From: Janibacter melonis
Lineage (GTDB): Bacteria > Actinomycetota > Actinomycetes > Actinomycetales > Dermatophilaceae
Length of the DNA: 64,000 bases
Direction of reading: 5' to 3'
Assembly: GCF_020567375.1 (NCBI RefSeq)
Contig: NZ_JAJBZM010000003.1
Coordinates: 1-64,000 of the forward strand
Part shown: one piece after another, positions 7,739 through 15,378 of the stretch
Layout of the letters: every line of letters begins with the position of its first letter
Position numbering within the stretch: the first letter of the stretch is position 1
Program-made: the position numbers and the translations under genes
The notes under the pieces: model-generated
The model's database searches: none
What the model was told of the DNA's origin: nothing
What the model saw: the letters and a program-made list of their open reading frames with translations, nothing else

Positions 7739-7809
7739 CTCGTGCTCCTCCTGTGGGTGGGGTCCGTCGTCGAGATGACGAGCGGGATCGCGCAGGTGTG
7801 ACAGGTCAT
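7735..7809 (-). CDS. 24-residue coupled micro-ORF
   Basis: The ORF encodes a 24-residue peptide starting MTCHTCAIPLV and ending HRRSTR. Its ATG overlaps the sigma-factor stop and its stop overlaps the DUF1059 start, both as ATGA. The C-H-T-C pattern could bind metal. Its DNA also carries the DUF1059 ribosome binding site, so it may serve only to relay ribosomes. The double coupling is suggestive, but chance cannot be excluded. Confidence 0.4.
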   Translation of the reverse strand: MTCHTCAIPLVISTTDPTHRRSTR

Positions 7810-8639
7810 CGCTCCCGGTCCTCCTCGCGGCGCACCACCGCGGCGAGGACGTCGGGGTCGGCCCGGAAGTCGACCCGCGTCACCACGCCGTCGACGACGG
7901 TGAAGTCGAAGGCGACCATGGCCGCGCCCCGGTGGTACCACGCGTACCCCGGGCGGCCCTCGACGAGCGCGGGCAGGGCAGCATGGGCGCTGCCGTCGAA
8001 GAAGCCGGCGACGCTCTCGCGCCCCGACATCCGCGCGGGCGTGCCGACGAGCACCGCGGCCGCGTCGCCCTCGACGACGGCGTCGGGCGCGAGCAGGCGC
8101 AGGAGCCCGGCGAAGTCACCCTCGCGTGCCGCCGCCATGAAGGCGTCGACGACCTGCCAGTCGTCGAGCCGGTCGGCGGGTGCGGGCCGGCTGACCTTCG
8201 CCCGGGCCCGGGACGCGAGCTGACGGGCCGCGGCGGGCGTCGTGCCGAGGATGGTGGCGACCACGGGGAAGTCGACGGCGAAGCTGTCGTGCAGGACGAA
8301 GGCGACCCGCTCGCGGGGGGAGAGCCGGTCGAGCACCGCCTGGAGGGCCACCCCGACGGTGTCGGCGAGCGCGACGTCGTCGGCGGGGTCGGGCGCGACG
8401 TCGGCGACGCCGAGGTCCTCGACCGGCACCGGGGTGCGGGCGCGCAGGCGGTCCAGGCACAGCCGGGTCGTCACGGTCGTCAGCCACGCGGGCAGGCTCT
8501 CGATCTCGGCTGCGCTGCCGTGCAGTCGCAGCCACGCCTGCTGCACGACGTCCTCGGCCTCGCCCGGGTCGCCGAGCACCTTCGTCGCGATGCGCTGCAG
8601 CCGGGGCCGCTCCGCCTCGAACGCCGCCGTCGTGTCCAT
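7806..8639 (-). CDS. ECF sigma factor with C-terminal SnoaL-like domain (SigJ/ECF41 type)
   Basis: The product is 277 residues from the ATG at 8639; an in-frame ATG at 8660 would add seven. Residues 1-70 hold sigma region 2 (GEAEDVVQQAWLRLH) and about 100-155 hold region 4 (LSPRERVAFVLHD...FPVVATILGTTPAAARQLASRAR). The remaining 110 residues form a SnoaL/NTF2-like domain with AVVEGDAAAVLVG and FDFTVVDG. In ECF41/SigJ sigmas this extension is a built-in modulator that replaces a separate anti-sigma factor, and none is seen here. It is coupled to the micro-ORF and DUF1059. Targets are unknown. Confidence 0.88.
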   Translation of the reverse strand: MDTTAAFEAERPRLQRIATKVLGDPGEAEDVVQQAWLRLHGSAAEIESLPAWLTTVTTRLCLDRLRARTPVPVEDLGVADVAPDPADDVALADTVGVALQAVLDRLSPRERVAFVLHDSFAVDFPVVATILGTTPAAARQLASRARAKVSRPAPADRLDDWQVVDAFMAAAREGDFAGLLRLLAPDAVVEGDAAAVLVGTPARMSGRESVAGFFDGSAHAALPALVEGRPGYAWYHRGAAMVAFDFTVVDGVVTRVDFRADPDVLAAVVRREEDRER

Positions 8640-8735
8640 CCACTCATCGTCTCGTCTCATGCCCTGATGACGCACGCGGCGGGCGAGATGTGACGCGGGA
8701 GAGGGGGTCCCCCTTCGCCCGGTGCCGGGGGACGA

Positions 8736-8776
8736 CGAAGGGGGCGCCCCCGGTCGACCCGGCGGCACCCCCTTCG
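8736..8776 (-). terminator. terminator of the acyl-CoA dehydrogenase gene, with an alternative hairpin
   Basis: CGAAGGGGG (8736-8744) pairs with CCCCCTTCG (8768-8776), 18 bases after the dehydrogenase stop. The same left arm can instead pair with another CCCCCTTCG at 8709-8717, so two mutually exclusive hairpins are possible between this gene and the sigma-factor gene. Confidence 0.65.
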
Positions 8777-8793
8777 TCGTGGGGCGAGCTGGC

Positions 8794-10662
8794 TCAGAAG
8801 GCCGCCTCGGGCACCTCCATGAGGGCGTTGTCCGTCGCCTCGGCGATGGCGCGCTCGGAGGCCAGGCGCGGGAGCACCTGGGTGGCGAAGAAGCGGGCGG
8901 CCGCGATCTTGCCGGTGTAGAAGTCGACGTCCTTGCCCTGCGCGCTCTCGAGCGCGTCGACCGCGACGGCGGCCTGGCGCAGGAGCAGCCAGCCGATGAC
9001 GAGGTCACCGGCGGCGAGGAGCAGACGCGTCGTGTTCTGGCCGACCTTGTAGAGGTTGGTGACGTCGCCGCCCTCCTGGCGCGGGTCGGACGCCGTGAGC
9101 GGGCCGACCATCGCGCCGAGGATGCCCTGGGTGTCCTCGAGCGCCTTCGCGAGGAGCTGGCGCTCCTGGCTGAGCCGACCGCCCTGGGCGTCGACGTCCT
9201 GGGCGAACTGCTGGATCTGCGTGGCGAGGTGGCCGAGGGCCTGGGCCTGGTCCCGGATGATCTTGCGGAAGAAGAAGTCCTGGCCCTGGATGGCGGTCGT
9301 GCCCTCGTAGAGGGTGTCGATCTTCGCGTCGCGGACGTACTGCTCGACGGGGTAGTCCTGGAGGTAGCCCGAGCCGCCGAAGGTCTGCAGCGACTCGGTG
9401 CCGAGGAGCACCCAGGCCCGCTCGGAGCCCAGACCCTTGACGAGCGGCAGGAGCAGGTCGTTGACCCGGCCGGCCATCGCGGCGGGGGAGTCGGGCGCGA
9501 TCTGCTCGGCGCCGGTGCGACGCTGCTCGAGGTCGACGACGTCCTGCTGGGTGGCGGTGAAGAGCACGAGCGCACGCAGGCCCTCGGCGTAGGACTTCTG
9601 CAGCATGAGGCTGCGGCGCACGTCCGGGTGATGGGTGATCGTCACGCGGGGCGCGGCCTTGTCGCTCATCTGGGTGAGGTCGGCGCCCTGGACACGCTGC
9701 TTGGCGAACTCGAGGGCGTTGAGGTAGCCGGTCGACAGGGTGGCGATGGCCTTCGTGCCGACGAGCATCCGGGCGTTCTCGATGACGCGGAACATCTGCG
9801 CGATGCCGTCGTGGGTGCCGCCGAGGAGGGTGCCGATCGCCGGCTCCTTCTCGCCGAAGGTCACCTCGCAGGTCGTCGAGACCTTCAGACCCATCTTCTT
9901 CTCGAGGCCGGTGACGTAGGCGCCGTTGCGCTCGCCGAGCTCACCGGTCTCGAGGTCGACGTGGTACTTCGGGACGATGAAGAGGGAGAGGCCCTTCGTG
10001 CCGGGGCCGGCGCCCTCGGGGCGGGCGAGGACGAAGTGGATGACGTTGTCGGTCATGTCGGACTCTGCCGAGGTGATGAAGCGCTTGACGCCCTCGACGT
10101 GCCACGTGCCGTCCCCGGCGTCGACGGCCTTCGTGCGGCCGGCGCCGACGTCGGAGCCCGCGTCGGGCTCGGTGAGGACCATCGTGCAGTGCCAGCCGCG
10201 CTCGATGATCCAGCGGGCGAGCTTCTTCTGCTCGTCGGTGCCGAGGATGTAGAGGAGGTTGGCGAAGGAGTAGGACGCCGAGAACATGCCGATGGCGGGG
10301 TTGGCACCGAGGACCATCTCGTTCATCGCCCACTTCAGCGACGGGGGCGCCGGGGTGCCGTCGAGCTCGGCCGGCACGTCGACGGACCAGAAGCCGGACT
10401 CGGTGTAGGCCTGGTAGCTCTTCGCGAAGGAGCCCGGCATCGTCACCGACGACGTCGTCGGGTCGAAGATGGGCGGGTTGCGGTCGGCGTCGGCGAAGGA
10501 CTCGGCGAGCTCGTTCTCGGCGAGGCGGGAGACCTCCTTGAGCATGTCGCGGGCGGTCTCGCCGTCCACCTGGTAGGGCTCGATGCCGAGGACCTCGTCG
10601 CGGCCCAGGACCTCGAAGAGGTTGAACTCGATGTCACGGAGGTTGCTCTTGTAGTGACCCAT
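8794..10662 (-). CDS. long-chain-type acyl-CoA dehydrogenase (FadE5-like)
   Basis: This 622-residue FAD enzyme catalyses the first step of beta-oxidation, passing electrons to EtfAB. It starts [19 protein letters not shown], the extended N-terminus of the large FadE5-type dehydrogenases. The FAD/substrate region has [13 protein letters not shown] and FITSAESD, and the C-terminal half has [37 protein letters not shown], which spans the catalytic-base loop and the FAD-binding end. Length matches that subfamily, about 200 residues longer than ordinary dehydrogenases. Electrons would finally pass to EtfD, encoded at 30614-34423. A palindrome just upstream looks like a TetR-family operator. The fatty-acid chain length is not determinable. 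Confidence 0.92.
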   Translation of the reverse strand: MGHYKSNLRDIEFNLFEVLGRDEVLGIEPYQVDGETARDMLKEVSRLAENELAESFADADRNPPIFDPTTSSVTMPGSFAKSYQAYTESGFWSVDVPAELDGTPAPPSLKWAMNEMVLGANPAIGMFSASYSFANLLYILGTDEQKKLARWIIERGWHCTMVLTEPDAGSDVGAGRTKAVDAGDGTWHVEGVKRFITSAESDMTDNVIHFVLARPEGAGPGTKGLSLFIVPKYHVDLETGELGERNGAYVTGLEKKMGLKVSTTCEVTFGEKEPAIGTLLGGTHDGIAQMFRVIENARMLVGTKAIATLSTGYLNALEFAKQRVQGADLTQMSDKAAPRVTITHHPDVRRSLMLQKSYAEGLRALVLFTATQQDVVDLEQRRTGAEQIAPDSPAAMAGRVNDLLLPLVKGLGSERAWVLLGTESLQTFGGSGYLQDYPVEQYVRDAKIDTLYEGTTAIQGQDFFFRKIIRDQAQALGHLATQIQQFAQDVDAQGGRLSQERQLLAKALEDTQGILGAMVGPLTASDPRQEGGDVTNLYKVGQNTTRLLLAAGDLVIGWLLLRQAAVAVDALESAQGKDVDFYTGKIAAARFFATQVLPRLASERAIAEATDNALMEVPEAAF

Positions 10663-10698
10663 CGCGGGCTGTGCTCCTGGACGTGCTCGGGGACGTGA

Positions 10699-10724
10699 GG
10701 TAGGTGAGCGCTTGCTTACCTACC
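10699..10724. promoter_or_regulatory. putative TetR-family operator upstream of the acyl-CoA dehydrogenase
   Basis: GGTAGGT (10699-10705) mirrors ACCTACC (10718-10724), with AGC and GCT in register between them. The dyad is 36 bases from the dehydrogenase ATG. Palindromes of this AGC-N-GCT type are typical sites for TetR regulators of fatty-acid catabolism. No such regulator gene is adjacent. Confidence 0.55.
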
Positions 10725-10798
10725 GCCATGGTCCGTCCGAGGCCCGCGCTGCTGCAAGGCAGGGCCTGGTGATGTGGCGCACACGGGCTCGCCTCTAT

Positions 10799-10946
10799 GG
10801 TCGAGGCGCGAGCGCCAGCGAGCCTCGAGACCACGACCCGGCCCCCCTCGATGGTCGAGGTGCGAGCGCCAGCGAGCCTCGAGACCACGACCCGACCCCT
10901 CGATGGTCGAGGTGCGAGCGCCAGCGAGCCTCGAGACCACGACCCG
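10799..10946. repeat. three tandem 42-bp hairpin repeats (REP-like)
   Basis: Near-identical copies lie at 10799-10840, 10853-10894 and 10905-10946, separated by 12- and 10-base C-rich spacers ending CGAT. Each begins GGTCGAGG and contains CCTCGAGACC, which fold into an imperfect hairpin with a 2-base bulge. The only clear variation is GGC/GGT near the start. They fill most of the 305-base gap 10663-10967, which also holds the operator at 10699-10724 and has no credible gene. I recall similar palindromes as dispersed intergenic repeats in actinobacteria; here they are tandem. They may terminate the convergent-side transcription or be a mobile REP. Confidence 0.8.
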
Positions 10947-10967
10947 ACCTCCCCCCTTCGCCCGACG

Positions 10968-12395
10968 TCAGCGCGGCCGCAGCGACAGCCGCAGGTCCTG
11001 CGGCATGAGCGTCAGCCGCTCGGTGATCTCCAGCTCGTACCCCGGGTCGGGCTCGATCTCGAAGCGGTGGAGCACGCGCGCGAGGACGAGGACGGCCTCG
11101 TGGAGCGCGAACTGCCGCCCGATGCAGGCGCGCTCGCCGGTGCCGAAGGGCTTGTACGTGTGCGCGGGGCGGGCCTTGACCTCGACCGGGAGGAAGCGGT
11201 CGGGGCGGTACTCCTCGGCGTCGTCTCCCCAGACCGCCGGGTCGCGGTGCACCGCGGGGAGCAGCGCCATCGCCCAGTCACCGGGCTCCATCTGCCACCG
11301 CCCGCCGAGCACCGTCGTCTCGCGCGGCCCGCGGGCGAAGGCGGGGGCGGTCGGCCACAGCCGCAGCGCCTCGTCGAGGCAGCGGCGCAGGTGCCTCAGC
11401 TTCGGCACCTGCTCGAAGGTCGGCCGGGCGTCGCGGCCCGGCCCGAGGACGGCGTCGGTCTCGGCATGAGCAGCGGCCAGGGCCTGCGGGTCCCGCGAGA
11501 GGTAGTGCAGGGCGAAGGAGAGCGCGCCGGAGGTCGTCTCGTGGCCGGCGACGAGGAAGGTCTGGATCTGGTGACGGATGTTCTCGTCGTCGAGCATCGC
11601 GCCGGTCTCCGGGTGGGCGCTGCCGAGCATGATGCCGAGCAGGTCACGGTCGTCGACCTCGCCGGACGTGCGGCGCTCGGCGACCCACCCGTCGATCATC
11701 GCGTGCACCTCCTCCCGGTGCTGCGACATGCGCGCGTCGACCCGGTCGGCGAGACGCCGGCCGACGAGGGGGAGGGAGCCGACGGCGGCGATCCGCTGAC
11801 CCGCGCCGAGGGTGCGCACCATGCCCTGGACGAAGGGGTGGACCTCCGCCGAGGTGAAGGAGCCCATGTCCTTGGAGAAGGCGCAGCGGCTGATCGTCTC
11901 GAGGGTGAGCCGGGTGAGGTCGCCGGGGACGTCGACGGGCTCGGCGGCGGCGGCCGCGGCGTCCCACTTCGAGATGAGCTCGTCCGCGGCGCCGAGCATC
12001 GTCGCGTGGTAGCGCAGCATCGCGGGCCGGGCGAAGGCGGGGAGCAGCAGGTCGTGCGCGAGCCGCCAGTTCGTCTCGTCGTTGTAGGCGGTGAAGAGCC
12101 CGTCGCCGGCGTTGCGGCGCAGGGCGACGAGACCGGGCGGGAGCGCCTTGACGAAGCGACGCTCGTCGCACAGCTCGGCCATGAGCTCGCCGGTCGTCAC
12201 GAGGACGAAGCGGTTGCGGAAGGCCTTGAACTCGCAGATGTCGCCGAGCCCCTCCACTCCGCGCAGGATCGTCTGGACCGGCGTACGGGGCAGCCCGCTG
12301 AGGTCGCCCACGAGCGGGCGACGACCTGGGGGGTGCGGGAAGGTCGTGCGGGCGAAGCGCGGCAGGGCCGGCGACCTCGCCGTGGTCGGGCTCAT
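10968..12395 (-). CDS. stand-alone cytochrome P450 resembling the CYP102 (BM3) heme domain
   Basis: The 475-residue P450 reads like the heme half of fatty-acid hydroxylase BM3: NAGDGLFTAYNDETNW, VDVPGDLTRLTLETI, DDENIRHQIQTFLVAGHETTSGALSFAL (I-helix with AGHETT), EALRLWPTAPAF (ExxR) and KPFGTGERACIGRQFALHEA with heme ligand Cys424. BM3 continues into an FMN/FAD reductase, but here the gene stops about 50 residues after Cys424 and no reductase follows. It therefore needs separate redox partners; fatty-acid hydroxylation is the family expectation. TATCGT six bases before the ATG indicates a leaderless promoter and fixes this start over an upstream in-frame one. Confidence 0.92.
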   Translation of the reverse strand: MSPTTARSPALPRFARTTFPHPPGRRPLVGDLSGLPRTPVQTILRGVEGLGDICEFKAFRNRFVLVTTGELMAELCDERRFVKALPPGLVALRRNAGDGLFTAYNDETNWRLAHDLLLPAFARPAMLRYHATMLGAADELISKWDAAAAAAEPVDVPGDLTRLTLETISRCAFSKDMGSFTSAEVHPFVQGMVRTLGAGQRIAAVGSLPLVGRRLADRVDARMSQHREEVHAMIDGWVAERRTSGEVDDRDLLGIMLGSAHPETGAMLDDENIRHQIQTFLVAGHETTSGALSFALHYLSRDPQALAAAHAETDAVLGPGRDARPTFEQVPKLRHLRRCLDEALRLWPTAPAFARGPRETTVLGGRWQMEPGDWAMALLPAVHRDPAVWGDDAEEYRPDRFLPVEVKARPAHTYKPFGTGERACIGRQFALHEAVLVLARVLHRFEIEPDPGYELEITERLTLMPQDLRLSLRPR

Positions 12396-12407
12396 CGAGC
12401 CACGATA

Positions 12408-12439
12408 TCGGCGCGGCGACGTCGAGGTCGCCGCGCCGA
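12408..12439 (-). terminator. thioredoxin terminator
   Basis: TCGGCGCGGCGAC (12408-12420) pairs perfectly with GTCGCCGCGCCGA (12427-12439) around a 6-base loop. It lies a few bases after the thioredoxin stop and isolates that gene from the P450, whose -10 element begins directly beyond the stem. Confidence 0.8.
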
Positions 12440-12444
12440 CAGGG

Positions 12445-12810
12445 TCACTGCTGCTGCTGGGTCTCCAGCTGGCGACGGATGTCGTCCATGTCGAGGTCGC
12501 GGACCTGCGAGATGACCTCCTGGAGCGCGGCCTCGGGCAGGGCACCCGGCTGCGAGAAGACGAGGATGCCGTCGCGGAAGGCCATCGTCGTGGGGATCGA
12601 GGTGATCGACGCGGCGGCGGCGAGCTCCTGCTCGGCCTCGGTGTCGACCTTGCCGAAGACGACGTCGGGGTGGGCGTCGCTCACCTTCGAGTAGACCGGG
12701 GCGAACTGCTTGCACGGTCCGCACCACTCCGCCCACCAGTCGACGAGCACGATGTCGTTGCTCGTGATGGTCTTCTCGAAGTCTTCCGTGGTCAGGTCGG
12801 TGGTGCTCAT
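12445..12810 (-). CDS. thioredoxin
   Basis: The 121-residue protein has the active site WAEWCGPCKQFAP with redox cysteines 30 and 33, the cis-proline segment SIPTTMAF and a typical length with a short Gln-rich C-terminus (LETQQQQ). It reduces cytoplasmic protein disulfides using thioredoxin reductase, which is not encoded here. AGGAG precedes the ATG. The gene is monocistronic, with a strong hairpin immediately downstream. Confidence 0.95.
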   Translation of the reverse strand: MSTTDLTTEDFEKTITSNDIVLVDWWAEWCGPCKQFAPVYSKVSDAHPDVVFGKVDTEAEQELAAAASITSIPTTMAFRDGILVFSQPGALPEAALQEVISQVRDLDMDDIRRQLETQQQQ

Positions 12811-12899
12811 GACGCTCCTGTCCGCCGGGACGCGACTGGGGTCCGGGGGGCGCTAGGGGGTGGGTTACGATGGCCGCCGCACCCGCTGGTCGGGTGCGC

Positions 12900-12970
12900 G
12901 CCGGTGTAGCTCAATGGTAGAGCGCCAGCTTCCCAAGCTGGACACGCGGGTTCGATTCCCGTCACCGGCT
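12900..12970 (+). tRNA. tRNA-Gly (anticodon CCC)
   Basis: GCCGGTG (12900-12906) pairs with CACCGGC (12963-12969), and T12970 is the discriminator. The anticodon arm is CCAGC-TTCCCAA-GCTGG, giving CCC. The T-arm contains GTTCGATTC. CCA is not encoded. Confidence 0.95.
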
Positions 12971-12977
12971 CAGCAGC

Positions 12978-13014
12978 GCGAAGGGGAGGTGGCCACCGGC
13001 CACCTCCCCTTCGC
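12978..13014 (+). terminator. tRNA-Gly terminator
   Basis: GCGAAGGGGAGGTGGCC (12978-12994) pairs with its exact complement at 12998-13014 around a 3-base loop, eight bases after the tRNA. Confidence 0.85.
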
Positions 13015-13038
13015 CGTCCCCGCCCCCGCGAGCCCGGT

Positions 13039-13086
13039 GGTTCGAAGAAGGATCGTCACCTCGAGGTGCCGATCCCTCTTCAAACC
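13039..13086. repeat. 48-bp palindrome, degenerate copy
   Basis: This is the first of two copies of the same 48-bp dyad. The left arm, starting GGTTCGAAGAAGG, is identical to the copy at 14484-14531, while the right arm has three changes that break perfect symmetry. It sits seven bases after the lipoprotein stop and can act as that gene's terminator. Confidence 0.85.
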
Positions 13087-13093
13087 AGGTGCC

Positions 13094-13645
13094 TCACCCG
13101 GTGCAGGCCGTCCCCACGGCGAAGCGGAGATAGGAGCGGTCGGTGCGCAGGACGTCAGCGCTGCCCTCGACGCGATAGTCGACGGTCAGCCCCTCGAATC
13201 TCGCCCCGTCCGCTCCCCGCAGGTGCAGGACCAGGCCCGGTTGCTTCTCGCCCTCGCGGACGTCGGCGGCGGGCAGGACGACTGCGCCCGGGACGGGCAG
13301 CAGCGCCTCCTGGGTGCGCTTCGACACGGCGTGGCCCGGCCAGCCCGTCAGGCCACCGAAGTCGCCCCGCACGGGCTCGGGCGCGACGTAAGCCTGCACC
13401 AGGTCGAGACCTTCGGCGTCGACGAGGTTCACGGCGACGAGCTCCACCGGCTCGGTGCCGGCGACGGTGACGGTCTCCATCCCGAACGACATGTCCTGCG
13501 GTTCGGTACTGCCTGGCAGGCACAGCTCACCGGCGTCCGACTCGCCAGTCAGCACGATGTCGTCGCCGTGAGAAGGGGAGGAGCCGCCGCACGCGCTGGT
13601 GACTGCCGCCGCGAGGAGCAGCGCCAGCCCGGTCCTCATCGGCAC
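13094..13645 (-). CDS. putative lipoprotein of unknown function
   Basis: The 183-residue protein starts MPMRTGLALLLAAAVTSACGG, a signal peptide with lipobox TSAC and lipidated Cys19, so it should be anchored to the outer face of the membrane. A low-complexity GGSSPSHGDD linker follows, then a domain with two further cysteines (GELCLPG and near the C-terminal TACTG) that could form a disulfide. I recognise no family. It is transcribed away from the tandem secreted paralogues and shares the intergenic promoter region 13646-13803 with the first of them. Confidence 0.75.
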   Translation of the reverse strand: MPMRTGLALLLAAAVTSACGGSSPSHGDDIVLTGESDAGELCLPGSTEPQDMSFGMETVTVAGTEPVELVAVNLVDAEGLDLVQAYVAPEPVRGDFGGLTGWPGHAVSKRTQEALLPVPGAVVLPAADVREGEKQPGLVLHLRGADGARFEGLTVDYRVEGSADVLRTDRSYLRFAVGTACTG

Positions 13646-13803
13646 GGGTTCCTCCCTTCGCGGTGTCGTGGGTGGGCAGTCTCTCAGGTGCCGGTCGAGC
13701 GGTGCGGGTTCTGCCGAAGCGGTGCGGGAGGTGGGTGGTGGTCGCTACGGTGCACCTGTCGCGGTGCAGGGTCGCGGCATCCACGACTCACGAAGGACTT
13801 GCC

Positions 13804-14469
13804 ATGCTCGCGCGCGTCGCGGCGGTCGCCGCCATCTCTCTCGTCCCCACGGCGGTCGCCGTCGCACCGGCTCAGGCCTACGGGAGCTGCTCGATCAGCG
13901 TGCCGAGCAAGGTGTCGATCTACTCGCCGTACCGCGAGATCACCGCGAAGTTCAGCGCCGGCTGCGTGAGGTACGCACAGGACGCGTGGTGGGACATCGT
14001 CCACCCGACCCAGGGCTACTCCGGGGGGTTCAACTACGACGGGACCCACTCGACGGACACGATCGACTGGTACGACTTCGAGGGCACGGGGACCTTCAAG
14101 ATCCGGCCCGAGGGCGCGTACGACGACGACTACGACGACCTGCCGCAGAACTCCACGACGATGACCGTCAAGCTCGGCTCGCGCACGACCGCGAGCAGCA
14201 CCCGCTCCGGCAGGTACGTCACCGTCAAGGGCACGGCGAGGCGCTACTCGCCCGCCGCTGGCGGCTACCGCCCCTGGTCGGGCGCGAAGGCCAGCCTCCA
14301 GATGAAGTCCTGCTCGTCGTGCTCTTGGAAGTACGTCAAGAGCGGCACCACCAACGGCTCGGGCGTCGTCACGATGAAGGCCTACGCGTCGACGAGCCGC
14401 TACTGGCGCGTCGTCACCTCCGACACCTCCTCCACCTGGGGTCGAGCCTCCAGCTACACGAAGCGCTGA
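13804..14469 (+). CDS. secreted protein, first of two tandem paralogues
   Basis: From the ATG preceded by AAGGA the product is 221 residues. Residues 1-25 are a Sec signal peptide ending AQA. The mature part starts YGSCSISVPSKVSIYSPYRE and is rich in Tyr, Ser, Thr and Asp, with four or more cysteines (SCSI, AGCV, SCSSC). The next gene encodes a clear paralogue sharing GSCSISVPSKVS, PQNST, RPW.GAKA and the C-terminal SRYWRVVT/STWG pattern. Beta-rich extracellular structure is likely. I recognise no family. The longer in-frame extension upstream lacks a signal peptide and is rejected. A perfect 48-bp palindrome follows the stop. Confidence 0.82.
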   Translation: MLARVAAVAAISLVPTAVAVAPAQAYGSCSISVPSKVSIYSPYREITAKFSAGCVRYAQDAWWDIVHPTQGYSGGFNYDGTHSTDTIDWYDFEGTGTFKIRPEGAYDDDYDDLPQNSTTMTVKLGSRTTASSTRSGRYVTVKGTARRYSPAAGGYRPWSGAKASLQMKSCSSCSWKYVKSGTTNGSGVVTMKAYASTSRYWRVVTSDTSSTWGRASSYTKR

Positions 14470-14483
14470 CGGGGGAGCCCGCT

Positions 14484-14531
14484 GGTTCGAAGAAGGATCG
14501 TCACCTCGAGGTGACGATCCTTCTTCGAACC
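14484..14531. repeat. 48-bp perfect palindrome
   Basis: The left arm GGTTCGAAGAAGGATCG and its extension to the central CTCGAG are mirrored exactly to 14531. It lies 14 bases after the first paralogue's stop and may terminate it. The degenerate copy at 13039-13086 shares the whole left arm, so the pair flanks a 1.4-kb segment holding the lipoprotein and first paralogue. Confidence 0.9.
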
Positions 14532-14642
14532 CCGACCCCGTATGTTGCCGATCCGCCTCCGCCGCAGGCAGATCGGCGCTAGGTTGCGCTAGCCACCGGT
14601 GCTGGGCCGGGGTCTGAACCCCCTTCGCCCGACAGGACCCTC

Positions 14643-15302
14643 ATGCTCACGCGCCTCGCGGCCCTCGCCGCCGTGTCCCTCGTCCCCCTCGCCGTCGCAG
14701 CGCCCGCCCAGGCCGCCGGCAGCTGCTCGATCTCCGTGCCGAGCAAGGTCTCGGTGAGCTCGCCGACGCGCGACCTGACCGCGACCTTCAGCGCCGGCTG
14801 CTCGAAGTACGCCGTCGACGCGTGGTGGGGCGTCATGACGCCCGCGGGCGAGTACGCCGACATGTTCCACTTCGACGGCGCCCGGACCGACACCATCGAG
14901 TGGTACGACGACAACCGCACCGGCACCTTCAAGGTCCAGGCCGACGAGGCGTACGACGAGGCGCACAACCTCGTCCCGCAGAACTCCACTTCGATGTCGG
15001 TCCGCTTCGCCTCACGCACCGCCGTGACGAGCGCCCGCTCCGGCAGCACCGTCTCCGTCACCGCGACGACGAGCCGGTACGCGTGGAGCGCCTCCGCCTT
15101 CCGCCCGTGGGCCGGCGCGAAGGCCACCCTCGAGTCGCGCAAGTGCTCCACGTGCGCGTGGACCCCGGTCAAGGCCGGCACGACGAGCACGAAGGGGGTC
15201 GTCACCCTCACCGCCTACGCCTCGACCGCGCGCTCGTGGCGCGTCGTCACCGCCGACACCCCCTCGACGTGGGGCAAGGTGTCGAGTACGACGACCCGCT
15301 GA
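14643..15302 (+). CDS. secreted protein, second tandem paralogue
   Basis: The 219-residue protein has a Sec signal peptide (cleavage after AQA, residue 24), then AGSCSISVPSKVSVSSPTRD. It aligns along its length with the product of 13804-14469: AGC, DAWW, DTIEWYDD/DTIDWYDF, PQNST, RPWAGAKA, C.TC.W and TPSTWG. The Cys pairs are conserved, so both mature forms are probably disulfide-bonded in the envelope. It ends 76 bases before an ECF sigma-factor gene on the same strand. The duplication appears old, with roughly half of the residues differing. Function unknown. Confidence 0.82.
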   Translation: MLTRLAALAAVSLVPLAVAAPAQAAGSCSISVPSKVSVSSPTRDLTATFSAGCSKYAVDAWWGVMTPAGEYADMFHFDGARTDTIEWYDDNRTGTFKVQADEAYDEAHNLVPQNSTSMSVRFASRTAVTSARSGSTVSVTATTSRYAWSASAFRPWAGAKATLESRKCSTCAWTPVKAGTTSTKGVVTLTAYASTARSWRVVTADTPSTWGKVSSTTTR

Positions 15303-15378
15303 CCCGTCTCGTGAACCCCTCGGTCCGCTTCGGGCAACTAGTGGTGTGAGGACACCCGAGGGGAGACGAGGACTCGTC

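Noticed and set aside
7735-7941. 68-residue frame ending at 7735
   Set aside because: Most of it lies inside the sigma-factor gene; only the last 24 codons, from the coupled ATG, are kept as a possible micro-ORF.
10799-10946. Possible CRISPR array
   Set aside because: The repeats are 42 bp hairpins but spacers are only 10-12 bp and nearly identical, and there are no cas genes.
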